Positions 1 to 5,005 of a DNA stretch of 15,311 nt are shown here, one piece after another. Each line of letters opens with the position of its first letter. Position 1 is the first letter of the stretch. The stretch spans positions 1-15,311 of the forward strand of contig CAIUXU010000408.1 of assembly GCA_903903205.1 (NCBI GenBank). Reading direction: 5' to 3'. The notes below the pieces were generated by a model. The model was not told the origin of the DNA and made no database searches. It saw only the letters and a program-made list of their open reading frames with translations. The position numbers and the translations under genes were made by a program. Source of the DNA: an uncultured Syntrophobacterales bacterium. GTDB lineage: Bacteria > Desulfobacterota > Syntrophia > Syntrophales > UBA5619.

Positions 1-1
1 C

Positions 2-34
2 GAAGATGCTACCGATAAAATGATGCTTTGGTGA
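2..34 (+). CDS. C-terminal end of an upstream gene (partial)
   Basis: An open frame enters from the left edge and reads EDATDKMMLW before a TGA. Its stop lies on the Shine-Dalgarno region of the next gene, the tight junction seen throughout this block, which is why I favour this frame over the other two. Ten residues are too few to name a product. Confidence 0.35.
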   Translation, partial: EDATDKMMLW

Positions 35-43
35 GGAGAGTTG

Positions 44-589
44 ATGAAAACAATAATTTTACCTTCCGACGATGCGGCGGCAACACTGCAAACCGTTACG
101 GGGTGGGTGTCTGCCAAGGGACATTTCTATGGGGTGGACGAACGCCTTGCTCGATACGACGGGAGTACGCATCGTCCTTGCTCCGAGTGCGGGGCGCTTA
201 TCGATAAAAATGCCTACTGCACACCCTGTCACGAAAAAAAGGAATTACAGAAGTACGAGAAGATGCCCCGAAAGAAGTGGGACGGGGAAGCGATGCTGTA
301 TTCGGATGTGGCCGATAAGTATTTCTACTCAGACGAAGACTTGCAAGGCTATCTCGAATGGAACGGGGAACCGGCGTCTTCGCTCCGCCTGATTATCTGC
401 GAGCCCGTCTACGCCACCGAGATAGAGATCGCAGACGTGTATGAGGACTCACTGCCAACCGATGACGACTATAGAGTCCCTAGGGAGCTGGTGGATGCGT
501 TTGAGGAGCTCAACACCGTTCTCCGGGAAGAGAAAATTATCCTGTCGTGGACACCGGGGAAGTTCGCGGTAGATACGGAGGGGATGTGA
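44..589 (+). CDS. conserved phage protein with a four-cysteine knuckle
   Basis: This 181-residue acidic protein has no known function. Near the N-terminus it reads VTGWVSAKGHFYGVDE and then RYDGSTHRPCSEC. CxxC pairs at residues 46-49 and 59-62 could bind one zinc ion. The C-terminal half is rich in Asp and Glu. The layout resembles conserved hypothetical proteins I recall from other phages (an aromatic G-W-V-S start, a zinc knuckle, then a middle like LRLIICEP), but that family has no established role. I chose the ATG at 44 over an in-frame TTG at 41 because AGGAG (34-38) is correctly spaced for it. The stop overlaps the GTG start of the next gene, so the two are probably translationally coupled. 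Confidence 0.75.
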   Translation: MKTIILPSDDAAATLQTVTGWVSAKGHFYGVDERLARYDGSTHRPCSECGALIDKNAYCTPCHEKKELQKYEKMPRKKWDGEAMLYSDVADKYFYSDEDLQGYLEWNGEPASSLRLIICEPVYATEIEIADVYEDSLPTDDDYRVPRELVDAFEELNTVLREEKIILSWTPGKFAVDTEGM

Positions 590-969
590 ATATACAAGAT
601 AAAGAAATCGAACCAAACGGGATGGATTTTCACGCCCCAGGAGCCAAGGGCGACCAGGGGAAGATCATGGCCGGGCTCCTGGCGGACTTCTCCCTGGCCC
701 TGGAGGAGATCGCCAAGGTGAGCACATACGGCGCTAAGAAATACTCTCCCGGTGGATGGCAGGCAGTGCCTGATGGCATCCAGCGGTACACCCACGCAGC
801 CTGGCGCCACCTGCTAAGGATGCAGCGGGAAGAGATCGATCCGGAATCGGGGCTCCGGCACGAGGCCCAGGTGGTGTGGAATTTTCTGGCAAGGCTGGAA
901 TTGAAATTACGAATGGAGCCGCAGCGTCTGGGGCTGGCGCCGGGGCTTATCGAAAAGGAAACCAAATGA
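586..969 (+). CDS. dATP/dGTP diphosphohydrolase-like protein (all-alpha NTP pyrophosphatase type)
   Basis: The 127-residue protein matches from memory the phage family annotated as dATP/dGTP diphosphohydrolase, N-terminal domain. Conserved blocks are GAKGDQGK (19-26), STYGAKKYSPGGWQ (46-59), a helix with RYTHAAWRHLL (67-77), and DPESGLRHEAQVVWNFLARLEL near 85-106. Such proteins are helical and are thought to use acidic residues and a metal to remove pyrophosphate from dNTPs in the cytoplasm. The relative in 2-aminoadenine phages supplies dGMP for that pathway. No PurZ-like or polymerase gene is visible here, so the role is only nucleotide-pool adjustment by analogy. I chose GTG at 586, which overlaps the upstream stop and follows GGAGGGG, instead of the ATG at 547, which lies deep inside the preceding gene. 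The next gene starts on an ATGA overlap. Confidence 0.75.
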   Translation: MNIQDKEIEPNGMDFHAPGAKGDQGKIMAGLLADFSLALEEIAKVSTYGAKKYSPGGWQAVPDGIQRYTHAAWRHLLRMQREEIDPESGLRHEAQVVWNFLARLELKLRMEPQRLGLAPGLIEKETK

Positions 970-1148
970 AGTGTACGCAATGTCTTGGAACCGGCTTTTA
1001 TCGGGGGCAGGTATGCTCCTGCATCACACATCCACACATCGATCCCCGCCCTGGTGAAGATCTGTTTACGTTTCTGGAGCGAGTAGGGGGAAGGCAGCGA
1101 CAAAAGGGAGTCAATTCGGCGGAGGGGAGATATGACAAATCCGCTTAA
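966..1148 (+). CDS. small cysteine-rich phage protein
   Basis: The 60-residue protein begins MKCTQCLGTGFYRGQVCSC. The CxxC-x-G-x-G spacing resembles one repeat of a DnaJ-type zinc-binding module, followed by a CxC pair, so one zinc site is plausible. The remainder contains PRPGEDLFTFLERVGG and a basic tail. The start overlaps the preceding stop as ATGA, with an AAGGA site shortly upstream. A longer open frame from 876 would run inside the previous gene and is not favoured. The 3' end overlaps the next gene by 17 bases. Function unknown. Confidence 0.6.
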   Translation: MKCTQCLGTGFYRGQVCSCITHPHIDPRPGEDLFTFLERVGGRQRQKGVNSAEGRYDKSA

Positions 1149-1467
1149 AGAATACGTTACCTATCTCTATGGTAATGCAAATAAGAAATACTGCGCTTGC
1201 GGAAAAGGATGTGTCTCCCGATTCGGAAAGTTGTGCCCTGAGTGTCTGAGAGAAGCACGCAGTAGAGCAGGCAAGATGTGTGCTGGAAAGAAGTTGAAAG
1301 GGGAGAGAAAAGCTACGCCGGGACATCAAAGAAAAGCAGGCCCCAAGGTGGTAGCGAAATGCCCTACCTGCTGGGCGATGCACATTGTCAGGGACATTGT
1401 AGAGCTGAATAAGATGCCGCGGATCTACTGCCCTGCTCATGTTGATAGACGGACGGATTTTTTTTGA
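1132..1467 (+). CDS. basic zinc-ribbon-like phage protein
   Basis: This 111-residue, strongly basic protein has two cysteine clusters. The first is at residues 21-38 (CACGKGC, then CPEC). The second is in the C-terminal third (CPTC, then YCPAH). A Lys/Arg-rich linker joins them. The layout of two zinc knuckles around a positive linker would suit nucleic-acid binding, but I recognise no named family. A strong GGAGGGGAG precedes the ATG. The stop is followed by a short T-rich run and then a structured leader for the next gene, which ends the run of overlapping genes. Confidence 0.65.
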   Translation: MTNPLKEYVTYLYGNANKKYCACGKGCVSRFGKLCPECLREARSRAGKMCAGKKLKGERKATPGHQRKAGPKVVAKCPTCWAMHIVRDIVELNKMPRIYCPAHVDRRTDFF

Positions 1468-1470
1468 TAA

Positions 1471-1553
1471 ACAGGGTAGGCCGAGCATGACGGCAGGGGG
1501 TGGGCGGTTAATCACCGCTGCCCGGATCGAGACGTGGCAAGTCACGGCCCTGT
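1471..1553 (+). other. structured leader, cloverleaf-like fold
   Basis: ACAGGG (1471-1476) can pair with CCCTGT (1548-1553), enclosing three short hairpins. These are GCCG/CGGC (1480-1483 with 1491-1494), GGCGGT/ACCGCT around a TAATC loop (1503-1508 with 1514-1519, one G-U pair) and CGTG/CACG (1533-1536 with 1543-1546). It is about tRNA size, but I see no TTCGA T-loop, no 7-bp acceptor and no convincing anticodon arm, so I do not call a tRNA. It lies just before the AAGGAGG of the next gene and may affect its translation. Alternative pairings exist because the segment is G-rich. Confidence 0.3.
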
Positions 1554-1572
1554 AATTTTAAGGAGGCGCACT

Positions 1573-1812
1573 ATGATTAATAATAGCAAGGCCCTTGTGG
1601 CGTACGAAGTCTTTACTGATGAATATCGATGTTACACTTTTGCAAGATCGCCGGCTGCGGCACGCTGGAACATGGTCGCCTCTGCTCGTGAGGCTGGATA
1701 TTACATGGGGCGATTTCCGGCTCTTTTGCGTGCGAAGAGGGCACCCCAGTACGACCAGTCCCTAAAAAAGAATGCGTTCCGGCGATGTTATAGTCCGGAT
1801 GACATGTATTAA
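1573..1812 (+). CDS. small conserved phage protein, function unknown
   Basis: The 79-residue basic protein reads like short phage proteins that begin with a beta strand carrying an aromatic cluster (AYEVFTDEYRCYTFARSP), continue with an alanine-rich helix (AAARWNMVASAREAG), and end with an Arg/Lys-rich tail. No catalytic motif or membrane segment is visible. The ATG at 1573 follows a near-perfect AAGGAGG (1560-1566). The frame stays open upstream to 1534, but that part lies in the structured leader and lacks a ribosome site. The next gene starts 12 bases after the stop with another strong ribosome site. Confidence 0.6.
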   Translation: MINNSKALVAYEVFTDEYRCYTFARSPAAARWNMVASAREAGYYMGRFPALLRAKRAPQYDQSLKKNAFRRCYSPDDMY

Positions 1813-1823
1813 GGAGGAACACC

Positions 1824-2165
1824 ATGAGTGAGATGAGCACAGGGGCTTTTGCCCCTGAGACGAAATACGGGACTCTGGAATACTGGAAAGACCGCTGTGA
1901 TAAATTGGCAGAAAGGCTATCCATACAGCACAAACATCAAGCGAATAATCTTATACTGTTGCAAGTGCAAGACAAGAAGATCAGGCATCTGGAGAATGAA
2001 CTGGAAGTAGCAAAAGGTGAAGCGGCGTGTGCTTACACGGTCATTGAGTGTTTGCAGAAATCTTCCGCTGATTTACGTGACGACATCCGGATAATGGTGA
2101 AAAAAGCGGCAGACACTAGGAGAAGTGCGTTCCAAAAGGAACTCCTTGTCAATGCGGAAAGGTAA
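1824..2165 (+). CDS. coiled-coil phage protein
   Basis: This 113-residue protein has a short N-terminal part (TKYGTLEYWKDRCDKLAERL) followed by a long heptad-like helix. Hydrophobic spacing through NNLILLQVQDKKIRHLENEL and onward suggests a parallel coiled coil, so it probably acts as a dimer or oligomer. No enzyme motif is visible. The start is set by AAGGAGG ending about eight bases before the ATG. A role cannot be assigned from sequence alone. Confidence 0.6.
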   Translation: MSEMSTGAFAPETKYGTLEYWKDRCDKLAERLSIQHKHQANNLILLQVQDKKIRHLENELEVAKGEAACAYTVIECLQKSSADLRDDIRIMVKKAADTRRSAFQKELLVNAER

Positions 2166-2192
2166 TCGCAGACGGAAAGGGAGGATACGAAA

Positions 2193-2408
2193 ATGGGACA
2201 AGCGAAGAGACGAGGCTCTTTTGAGCAACGGATGGAGCAATCACAGAAGCGAAGGGAAGCAGAAATGTTGGCAGAAAAAGAGTATTGGGAGAGTCGTAGG
2301 AAGACTCCAACCAAAGTACTCCCTATGATGCCTCTATATGCAGCCATGATGATGGCTAATACTTTCCCTTATTATCCTAACGGAGGAGGCCCATCATGCG
2401 GGAAGTAA
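2193..2408 (+). CDS. small phage protein with MGQAKRRGSFEQR start
   Basis: The 71-residue protein opens with MGQAKRRGSFEQRMEQSQ, a charged helical start that I recall from short uncharacterised phage and bacterial proteins. It ends in a methionine- and proline-rich stretch (MMPLYAAMMMANTFPYYPNGGG) too short and broken for a confident membrane segment. GGGAGG lies upstream of the ATG. Its end overlaps the next small gene by 13 bases, with that gene's ribosome site inside this coding sequence. Function unknown. Confidence 0.55.
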   Translation: MGQAKRRGSFEQRMEQSQKRREAEMLAEKEYWESRRKTPTKVLPMMPLYAAMMMANTFPYYPNGGGPSCGK

Positions 2409-2536
2409 AAGTTATCCTTGACTCGCGGAATAGGGAGCTGAGGTACGTCTACATGGAAGAAAACGTTCATTTTGAAATCGACAAATTAAAGAAGCAAGGG
2501 AAGCCGGTTAGAGTTATTACCAAGACTATTAAGTAG
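2396..2536 (+). CDS. 46-residue phage protein
   Basis: The short frame encodes MREVKVILDSRNRELRYVYM followed by a helix (FEIDKLKKQGK) and a closing strand (PVRVITKTIK). The predicted beta-alpha-beta pattern and lysine-rich end look like a real small fold rather than a random frame. Evidence for expression is a strong GGAGGAGG (2382-2389) at good spacing, and a stop that merges into the AGGAGGTGA of the next gene. No family recognised. Confidence 0.6.
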   Translation: MREVKVILDSRNRELRYVYMEENVHFEIDKLKKQGKPVRVITKTIK

Positions 2537-2545
2537 GAGGTGAAT

Positions 2546-2749
2546 ATGGCTGAGATAGATACTGACTACACGGACAATATAACATGCCCTTATTGCGGGG
2601 TAGAGATGCAGGACTCTTGGGATGTCCTGTCTGCGGAAGTGGAATTTGACGACGGGGTAATTGAATGCGGAGAGTGCGGGAAAGAGTTCCTCGCGTCGCG
2701 GCAATGTTCTGTTACGTATTCAACATCGAAGAAAGGCCGAGAGGGGTAG
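2546..2749 (+). CDS. zinc-ribbon protein
   Basis: The 67-residue protein contains CPYCG (14-18) and CGECGK (41-46), the two knuckles of a typical zinc ribbon, separated by an acidic strand-rich segment. The tail is Ser/Lys rich. Zinc ribbons of this size usually mediate nucleic-acid or protein contacts; nothing more specific can be said. I chose the ATG at 2546 because GGAGG at 2536-2540 is suitably spaced. The in-frame GTG at 2540 would sit on that ribosome site. The next gene begins 4 bases after the stop. Confidence 0.65.
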   Translation: MAEIDTDYTDNITCPYCGVEMQDSWDVLSAEVEFDDGVIECGECGKEFLASRQCSVTYSTSKKGREG

Positions 2750-2753
2750 CAGT

Positions 2754-3041
2754 ATGGGAGCAATGGCAAAGCTGAAAGCGAAGATCGATAGCCGGTATCG
2801 GAAAGGATCGACGAACACAAACCAGAACTGTGAATCGTGCCAGGATTTCATCCCGGCGGCGGTGGTTCATGGGATCGGCGCGGATCTGGGGACTGAGCCC
2901 CGGTGTCGGCGGATCGGTATGAACGGCTCTATCCGTTATCGCGTGCGTGAAGATTACACATGCGATCATCAGACGATGAGCGATGAGGTCCTGGAGAAGA
3001 TGCGGATGTACCGTGAGAGGGCGCCGAGGCCCAGAGAATAG
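2754..3041 (+). CDS. four-cysteine phage protein, last of the early block
   Basis: The 95-residue basic protein carries cysteines at 26, 29, 51 and 70 in the context NCESCQDFIP, EPRCRRIGMNGSIRYRV and DYTCDHQ, which suits one zinc or iron-sulfur site. The C-terminus is a charged helix ending in a Pro/Arg tail. Starts at 2754 and 2763 are both possible; the first follows GAGAGGGG. The longer open frame back to 2661 lies inside the preceding gene. This is the last convincing gene before about 2 kb of non-coding DNA. Function unknown. Confidence 0.6.
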   Translation: MGAMAKLKAKIDSRYRKGSTNTNQNCESCQDFIPAAVVHGIGADLGTEPRCRRIGMNGSIRYRVREDYTCDHQTMSDEVLEKMRMYRERAPRPRE

Positions 3042-3094
3042 CGATCACCTGATCGGTCGGCTCAACTTGTAGTGTCCATCTTAATATTCGAATC

Positions 3095-3120
3095 GGTGCG
3101 CGGGCCTTCCCGCGGGCACC
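3095..3120 (+). terminator. GC-rich hairpin after the early gene block
   Basis: GGTGC (3095-3099) pairs with GCACC (3116-3120), and GCGGG (3100-3104) pairs with CCCGC (3109-3113), with a CCTT loop and a two-base GG bulge. It lies 54 bases after the last early stop codon. No clear T-run follows, so intrinsic termination is only possible, not shown. Confidence 0.35.
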
Positions 3121-3324
3121 CCCGACCCCTTTACCCATTTTCGAACCGACCATTTTATCCGAGATTTACCCTATGCGGTACCGTTTTTAGTGGCGCTGCC
3201 TCGGTTTTGCCTGCGTTTTGCCTGCGTTTTTAAATCGAGCAACATGATAACATCACTGCATTATTCCCGTTTTGCCTCCGTTTTTACCGTTTTTAACATG
3301 CATTGTATAGTTTACTTTTCATAT

Positions 3325-3357
3325 TTTTAGTGACGCAGGCGCGGGGTAGTATACTAC
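3325..3357 (+). promoter_or_regulatory. putative promoter with overlapping palindrome
   Basis: TTTTAGTG (3325-3332) lies 17 bases before TATACT (3350-3355). The latter is inside a perfect 12-base palindrome, GTAGTATACTAC (3346-3357). Downstream come GGAGG (3378-3382) and a GTG ORF at 3392. The -35-like part is poor for sigma-70, but the same motif and spacing recur at 4011-4041. Confidence 0.4.
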
Positions 3358-3391
3358 TGGTAAGTAGCCTAAGCAGTGGAGGTAAAAAACG

Positions 3392-3493
3392 GTGAAAACG
3401 CAGGCGAAAAGGAATTTATTTATCAAATACAAGGTGATGGATGACTTTAACATCGCAGGCAAAACGCAGGCAAAACCGAGGCAGCGCCACTAA
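3392..3493 (+). CDS. putative 33-residue peptide inside the inverted-repeat element
   Basis: A GTG-started frame follows GGAGG (3378-3382) at nine bases. It encodes a very basic peptide beginning MKTQAKRNLFIKYKVMDD. Its last residues (GKTQAKPRQRH) are encoded by the right inverted-repeat arm, so the KTQAK sequence occurs twice because of the 11-bp DNA units. A promoter-like site precedes it. It could be a real small DNA-binding or leader peptide, the trace of a once longer gene, or an accident of the repeats. No family recognised. Confidence 0.35.
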   Translation: MKTQAKRNLFIKYKVMDDFNIAGKTQAKPRQRH

Positions 3494-3504
3494 AATCGGT
3501 ACCG

Positions 3505-3901
3505 GAGGTATTCAAACGGACCTGGCGTCGGGAAGATCCGCTGCCGCTGTCGCCATCTGAATCCGATCTGTCCGCCGGCCATACTCCTTTGACCGCAGGC
3601 GAAATGAATTTTATGACTGCGGGAAAGTGATAGGGGAGTGAATATTTTTGCTAGCAGGGCTCGCCAGGCGCTTTTTTTGGGTGGGGCTCCGGCAGGTCGA
3701 TTCATTGGCGCCAGCGCGAGGATGCCGAATCGGATGGTCTTAGTTGGGTGTTGGGGGGTGGGGGAAACGGGTTTGGCTGGAATGCAGGAATGGATGGTGG
3801 TTCCCGGATTATGCAGTTTTGAGGTTCACAATGAATCAAAAAATGGGCGAGGGCGAGGCGGTTGTAGGGTCGATTGCCGGGAAATGAGACATTTGATGGG
3901 C
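3505..3901. other. non-coding stretch, no convincing gene
   Basis: Open frames here (+ strand from 3638; - strand 3705 to 3490 and 3926 to 3702) lack well-spaced ribosome sites and their translations look like low-information Gly/Arg/Pro sequence. One loose copy of the CGCAGGC core lies near 3595. The + strand becomes strongly G-rich from about 3660. Apart from the G-quadruplex motif listed separately I see no defined element. Confidence 0.5.
3746..3771 (+). other. G-quadruplex motif
   Basis: Four G-runs of 3, 6, 5 and 3 are separated by loops of 4, 1 and 4 bases, which satisfies the usual G3+N1-7 rule on the + strand. It lies about 130 bases before the DnaA-box dyad. Folding is not shown. 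Confidence 0.55.
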
Positions 3902-3935
3902 TGTTGATAACTGCCACAAACGGCACTTATCCACC
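3902..3935. promoter_or_regulatory. inverted pair of DnaA-box-like sites
   Basis: TGTTGATAA (3902-3910) and TTATCCACC (3927-3935) are inverted, each one base from the classic DnaA box TTATCCACA. The two arms, 3902-3915 and 3922-3935, form a dyad matching at 11 of 14 positions around a 6-base spacer. AT-rich DNA with TTTTGATAAAAA follows to about 4045. This could be a replication origin or a repressor operator. Confidence 0.4.
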
Positions 3936-4010
3936 ACTTTTGATAAAAACGAGGGTCAAAAAAGTGTTCCATAATATTACACAATTCTGATTTGATAATG
4001 ATATCGGTAG

Positions 4011-4041
4011 TTTTAGTGAATAGGCAAAGTTTACCTATTAT
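4011..4041 (+). promoter_or_regulatory. putative promoter with an operator-like dyad in its spacer
   Basis: TTTTAGTG (4011-4018) lies exactly 17 bases before TATTAT (4036-4041). The spacer is filled by a dyad: AATAGGCAAA (4019-4028), one central base, then TTTACCTATT (4030-4039), matching at 9 of 10 positions. The arrangement suggests a repressible promoter firing rightward into the G-rich region. No good gene begins immediately downstream. Confidence 0.4.
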
Positions 4042-4060
4042 GCGTTATGCGACATTCGAC

Positions 4061-4080
4061 CTTTCCTAGATCCGGGAAAG
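4061..4080. repeat. imperfect 20-base palindrome
   Basis: CTTTCC (4061-4066) and GGAAAG (4075-4080) surround a GATC core, so 16 of 20 positions are self-complementary plus one possible G-U pair. It lies about 20 bases after the putative promoter and could be a second operator or a small RNA hairpin. Confidence 0.35.
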
Positions 4081-4740
4081 TTTTCAATCGGTGTCGCGAG
4101 GTGGACCTGGTCTGATGGCGAGGGTCGGGCAGGCGATTGGGCTCACGCAGATCGCCCTGGGGCTTCGATCGTCGGCGAGGGTGGATGATCTATCGTCCGG
4201 ATCTGGGTGCCTCGGGCTGCCTGCCGGAAGATCGGATTACCGAAAGACCAGGTGGCGATCGGATGACCGGATAACCGGGAGACGATCGTCGGCGGCAGGG
4301 CGGCGCTTCGGATTCACCTATGGGTGGTTGCCCTGGCTTGGCCTGGAGCTCGGGCGCGCGGCTGGATGGCTTCGCCTGCTGATGGGATGGGTGCCTTGGT
4401 GTCTCGCTTCGACCTGGGTGGGGTGGGTACCACTACAGGTGGTGGCTCACTCAGTCGGACCACAACATCTGGTGTCTGACTGGCCGGACCCGGAAACCGA
4501 AAGCCCCGGACTGGGACTCCCTCCCCCCCTATCATCTCCATTGGTATGGAAATTTCTCAACTTTTGCGTTTGGGTTCGGAACGGAGCGGAGCAAGCAACG
4601 GTCTGTTGGAAGGTGACCGGGGGCGGGGGATGCTAGCGCTGAAGTGGCGCAGGGCGGCCGGTCGGTCTTGCGGGAGGAGGAAGGGGCGGGGGATGCCAGG
4701 GCGGAAGATTGGCGCAGGGTCGCATCGGTTTCGATATCAA
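4081..4740. other. G-rich non-coding stretch with degenerate direct repeats
   Basis: The + strand is strongly G/T biased. Degenerate short repeats occur, such as CGATCGTCGGCG at 4166-4177 and 4283-4294, and GATCGGATKACCG near 4232 and 4257. A GTG frame of 181 codons (4091-4636) stays open, but it is full of Trp, Gly and Arg and uses CGA, AGG and CTA codons unlike the late genes. Only a weak GGGAAAG lies upstream. I do not call it a gene. A structured non-coding transcript from the upstream promoter is conceivable. Confidence 0.4.
4620..4722. repeat. two-copy imperfect direct repeat, 63-bp period
   Basis: A block starting GGGGCGGGGGATGC and ending GGCGCAGGG occurs at 4620-4656 and again at 4683-4722, with a two-base indel and scattered changes between. 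The second copy contains clustered G-runs (from about 4672) that nearly meet the G-quadruplex rule. No function can be assigned. Confidence 0.5.
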
Positions 4741-4745
4741 ACCGA
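4725..4745. repeat. 7-bp-stem inverted repeat around GATATC
   Basis: TCGGTTT (4725-4731) and AAACCGA (4739-4745) are perfect inverted copies with a seven-base loop containing GATATC. The right arm runs directly into the tandem CGCCTTAATGT repeats. No T-run follows, so it looks more like a protein-binding dyad than a terminator. Confidence 0.45.
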
Positions 4746-4782
4746 CGCCTTAATGTCCAAACTGCCGCCTTAATGTCCAAAC
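4741..4782. repeat. tandem 20-bp repeat CGCCTTAATGTCCAAAC
   Basis: The 17-mer CGCCTTAATGTCCAAAC occurs at 4746-4762 and 4766-4782 with an exact 20-base period. A third, shorter copy of its core, CGCCTTAATGT, occurs at 5052-5062, overlapping the end of the hairpin ahead of the late genes. The spacing suggests binding sites for one protein. A relic of a transposon end with multiple repeats is the other reading. Confidence 0.6.
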
Positions 4783-5005
4783 CATCGGCGACGTGAGCCG
4801 AGCGCTGGGTCGTCAGATCTCCACGGATTATTCAGTATTCTTCGTTTTTCGATCATTTTAAAAAGGCTTGTCAAGGATTATTTTTATTTTTTTTAGTGTC
4901 GATAGTTCCTAAATACGACCGATGGTGACTAAACTCTACTGTCATCGCTTCTCGTCCCCTCTCTTAAAAAAAACCCGTGGTAAAAAGATGCCGTAATTCT
5001 CACCC
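4783..5005. other. AT-rich non-coding leader before the late operon
   Basis: No gene is apparent. The AT-rich core (about 4840-4900) carries the putative promoter listed separately. After it comes a pyrimidine-rich segment (4940-4965) followed by an A-run. It probably contains control signals for the late genes. Confidence 0.4.
4868..4898 (+). promoter_or_regulatory. possible late-operon promoter
   Basis: TTGTCA (4868-4873) lies 18 bases before TTTAGT (4892-4897) in a very AT-rich stretch. The -10 part belongs to another copy of the TTTTAGTG motif (4891-4898). It is the best sigma-70-like candidate upstream of the late genes, but the -10 is weak and the TTTTAGTG copy may instead act on its own. 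Confidence 0.25.

Larger units (their letters stand above)
3176..3504. repeat. 329-bp nested inverted-repeat element
   Basis: Two 51-base arms (3176-3226 and 3454-3504) are inverted copies with one mismatch, and both end in CGGTACCG. A second inverted pair, 3274-3297 with 3382-3405, matches at 21 of 24 positions and shares the same centre near 3340. The arms hold tandem 11-bp units GCCTSSGTTTT at 3198-3208, 3209-3219 and 3220-3230, mirrored on the right. One further unit occurs on each side, at 3274-3284 and 3395-3405. I see no transposase and no flanking target duplication. Candidates are an iteron-type origin, a recombinase-bound invertible segment, or a MITE-like insertion. The repeats are directly visible; function is open. 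Confidence 0.85.

Noticed and set aside
1471..1553. tRNA gene
   Set aside because: Size and multi-stem shape fit loosely, but the T-loop TTCGA, 7-bp acceptor and a clear anticodon arm are missing.
3176..3504. CRISPR array
   Set aside because: Units are 11 bp, contiguous and mirrored, without unique spacers, so this is not a repeat-spacer array.
3176..3504. Complete insertion sequence
   Set aside because: Despite long inverted ends, no transposase frame fits inside and no flanking target duplication is visible.
3638..3907. GTG frame of 89 codons in the non-coding region
   Set aside because: The purine-rich site is only one base from the start, and the translation is low-information sequence crossing a G-quadruplex motif.
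4091..4636. GTG frame of 181 codons in the G-rich region
   Set aside because: Ribosome site is weak, codon use differs from the late genes, and composition is extreme in Trp, Gly and Arg. Kept as non-coding, but a search for homologues would settle it.
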